Shown: piece after piece, positions 34,417 to 35,523 of the stretch | How the letters are laid out: each line of letters opens with the position of its first letter | Position numbering within the stretch: position 1 is the first letter of the stretch | NCBI GenBank assembly: GCA_944320795.1 | Contig: CALUIU010000034.1 | Location: 1 to 35,523, forward strand | Direction: 5' to 3' | Length of the DNA: 35,523 nucleotides | Source: Candidatus Paraprevotella stercoravium | GTDB lineage: Bacteria > Bacteroidota > Bacteroidia > Bacteroidales > Bacteroidaceae | Position numbers and translations under genes: made by a program | Notes under the pieces: model-generated | Databases searched by the model: none | What the model was told of the DNA's origin: nothing | What the model saw: the letters and a program-made list of their open reading frames with translations, nothing else

Positions 34417-35418
34417 TTAGTTCTTAAAATATTTCTTCATACCTTCGGAATATTCACTGATAAAGTTTCCTTTTTCATCGGCATAAATGAAATAATATTC
34501 GAGTTCTGGGTGAGAGGTAATGAATTTCTTGGCTTTTTCACGCCCCATAGCCATGAAAGCTGTAGCGAAACCATCAGCGTTAGTGCCATCGGGAGCGATT
34601 ACGGTGGCACTTAGGATATCGCCATCTGCAGGATAACCGGTTTTAGGATTGATGGTATGCGCATATTTTTTCCCGTCCTTGATATAGAAATTTCGATAAT
34701 TTCCCGAAGTAGCTACACCCGTTTTCTGGGGCAATTGAATAATCTGCTGAATTTCCTGATTTACTCCTAAAGTATCATCTACCGGTTTGTTGATACCGAT
34801 AGTCCACGGATTGCCTTTCGGATTCTTGCCACTGGCCATGACTTCACCACCTATATCTACCAGATAATCCTTAATGCCATGTCTTTCCAGCAGCTCGGCA
34901 ATCAGATCACACAAGTATCCGTCACCGATTGCAGAAAAGTTTAACAAGATGCGCGGATCCTCTTTAACGACTTGATTTCCTTGAATCTGAACTTTATTAT
35001 ATCCTACAAATTCTTTCAGACTGTCTATTTCCGCCTGATTAACGGCGCCCATGTTCTTAAAACCGAATCCCCATAGATTAATCAGCGGTGCACAAGTTAC
35101 ATCAAACATACCGTCTGTAGCCTCTGATATTTTCGTACAGCTGTTAAAGGCTCTTGTAAACAGACTGTCTACCTCCATATTGCTATTGTTGTTTACAGCA
35201 CTGATGATGGATGTAGAATCAAAAGGATTGATGGCATGATGATAAGCCTGGATCATGGCATTGATCTCTTTATCGAGCGGTTCCTTATATAGATATTTTA
35301 TACGATAATATGTATGTGTACTGCCTTCGGTTATTTGATAGGTCGCCGGTTTCTCGCAACCGGTTAGGAAGAATACGGCTAACGGAAGTAAAGCCAATAA
35401 CGTGATAATTTTTTTCAT
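34417..35418 (-). CDS. apbE: FAD:protein FMN transferase (ApbE), lipoprotein
   Basis: 333 residues. Attaches FMN from FAD to Thr/Ser of target proteins such as NqrB, NqrC or RnfG/RnfD. The lipoprotein signal ends LTGC (C21), placing it on the periplasmic side of the inner membrane, where these substrates are modified. ApbE motifs: NFSAIGDGYLCD, DYLVDIGGEV, TSGNYRNFY, HTINPKTGYPA and the metal-binding end TNADGFATAFMAMG. Length is typical. No Nqr or Rnf gene lies in the window. Convergent with GH43; no -7 box was found in the last 105 nt of the window. Confidence 0.95.
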   Translation of the reverse strand: MKKIITLLALLPLAVFFLTGCEKPATYQITEGSTHTYYRIKYLYKEPLDKEINAMIQAYHHAINPFDSTSIISAVNNNSNMEVDSLFTRAFNSCTKISEATDGMFDVTCAPLINLWGFGFKNMGAVNQAEIDSLKEFVGYNKVQIQGNQVVKEDPRILLNFSAIGDGYLCDLIAELLERHGIKDYLVDIGGEVMASGKNPKGNPWTIGINKPVDDTLGVNQEIQQIIQLPQKTGVATSGNYRNFYIKDGKKYAHTINPKTGYPADGDILSATVIAPDGTNADGFATAFMAMGREKAKKFITSHPELEYYFIYADEKGNFISEYSEGMKKYFKN

Positions 35419-35523
35419 ACGTTTTTATTTAGAAATAATGTTTTAATACTCGTTGGCGGAATTAAATTAGCGCATATTTAACTCTACCAATGGGTTTCTC
35501 ATTTTTATAGTTAATATATTGCA

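Overview
The window reads as a chromosomal segment of a Bacteroidales bacterium (Bacteroides/Phocaeicola-like). Support: several genes are preceded by the Bacteroidota -7 box TAnnTTTG; the gene set (M49 dipeptidyl peptidase, tandem PepSY-like lipoprotein, carboxypeptidase-regulatory-like outer-membrane barrel, GH127/GH43 proteins, DUF6056 membrane protein) is typical of gut Bacteroidales; lipoprotein signal peptides are common and Shine-Dalgarno sites are weak or absent. No CRISPR array, IS element, phage gene or tRNA was seen.

Layout. 1-70: last bases of a 5S rRNA gene and the terminator of that rRNA operon. 232-1050: periplasmic M48 metalloprotease. 1208-7739: a complete leucine operon (leuA-leuC-leuD-second leuA/citramalate-synthase-like gene-leuB) behind a consensus promoter, a 26-codon leader peptide rich in Leu/Val codons and a mutually exclusive antiterminator/terminator pair, i.e. 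a ribosome-mediated attenuator. 7817-9036: TPR protein and a convergent small lipoprotein. 9137-14051 (minus strand): AraC-type regulator, then DPP III, AlkD-like protein, Fur-family regulator and purA. 14239-16065: RecQ helicase. 16104-19534 (minus): a 931-residue zinc-hook coiled-coil protein resembling SbcC/Rad50 but lacking both ATPase head halves, translationally coupled to an N-acetylmuramoyl-L-alanine amidase. 19686-21050: hisS. 21236-25486: triple PepSY-like lipoprotein and an outer-membrane beta-barrel protein. 25489-28217: AI-2E-type permease, second AlkD-like protein, DUF6056-like membrane protein. 28330-30123: GH127-like protein that has lost the family's catalytic cysteines. 30226-32173: groES-groEL. 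32523-33131: uncharacterised protein with a near-leaderless start. 33220-34348: GH43 glycosidase whose signal peptide is split by a +1 frameshift. 34417-35418: ApbE flavin transferase.

Most of the region is ordinary housekeeping. Best candidates for something new: (1) the headless zinc-hook protein coupled to an amidase; (2) the leu attenuator; (3) the GH127-like protein without its zinc/cysteine centre; (4) the GH43 signal-peptide frameshift; (5) near-leaderless genes with the start codon 5-7 nt after the -7 box. Functions are inferred by reading motifs; no database search was run.
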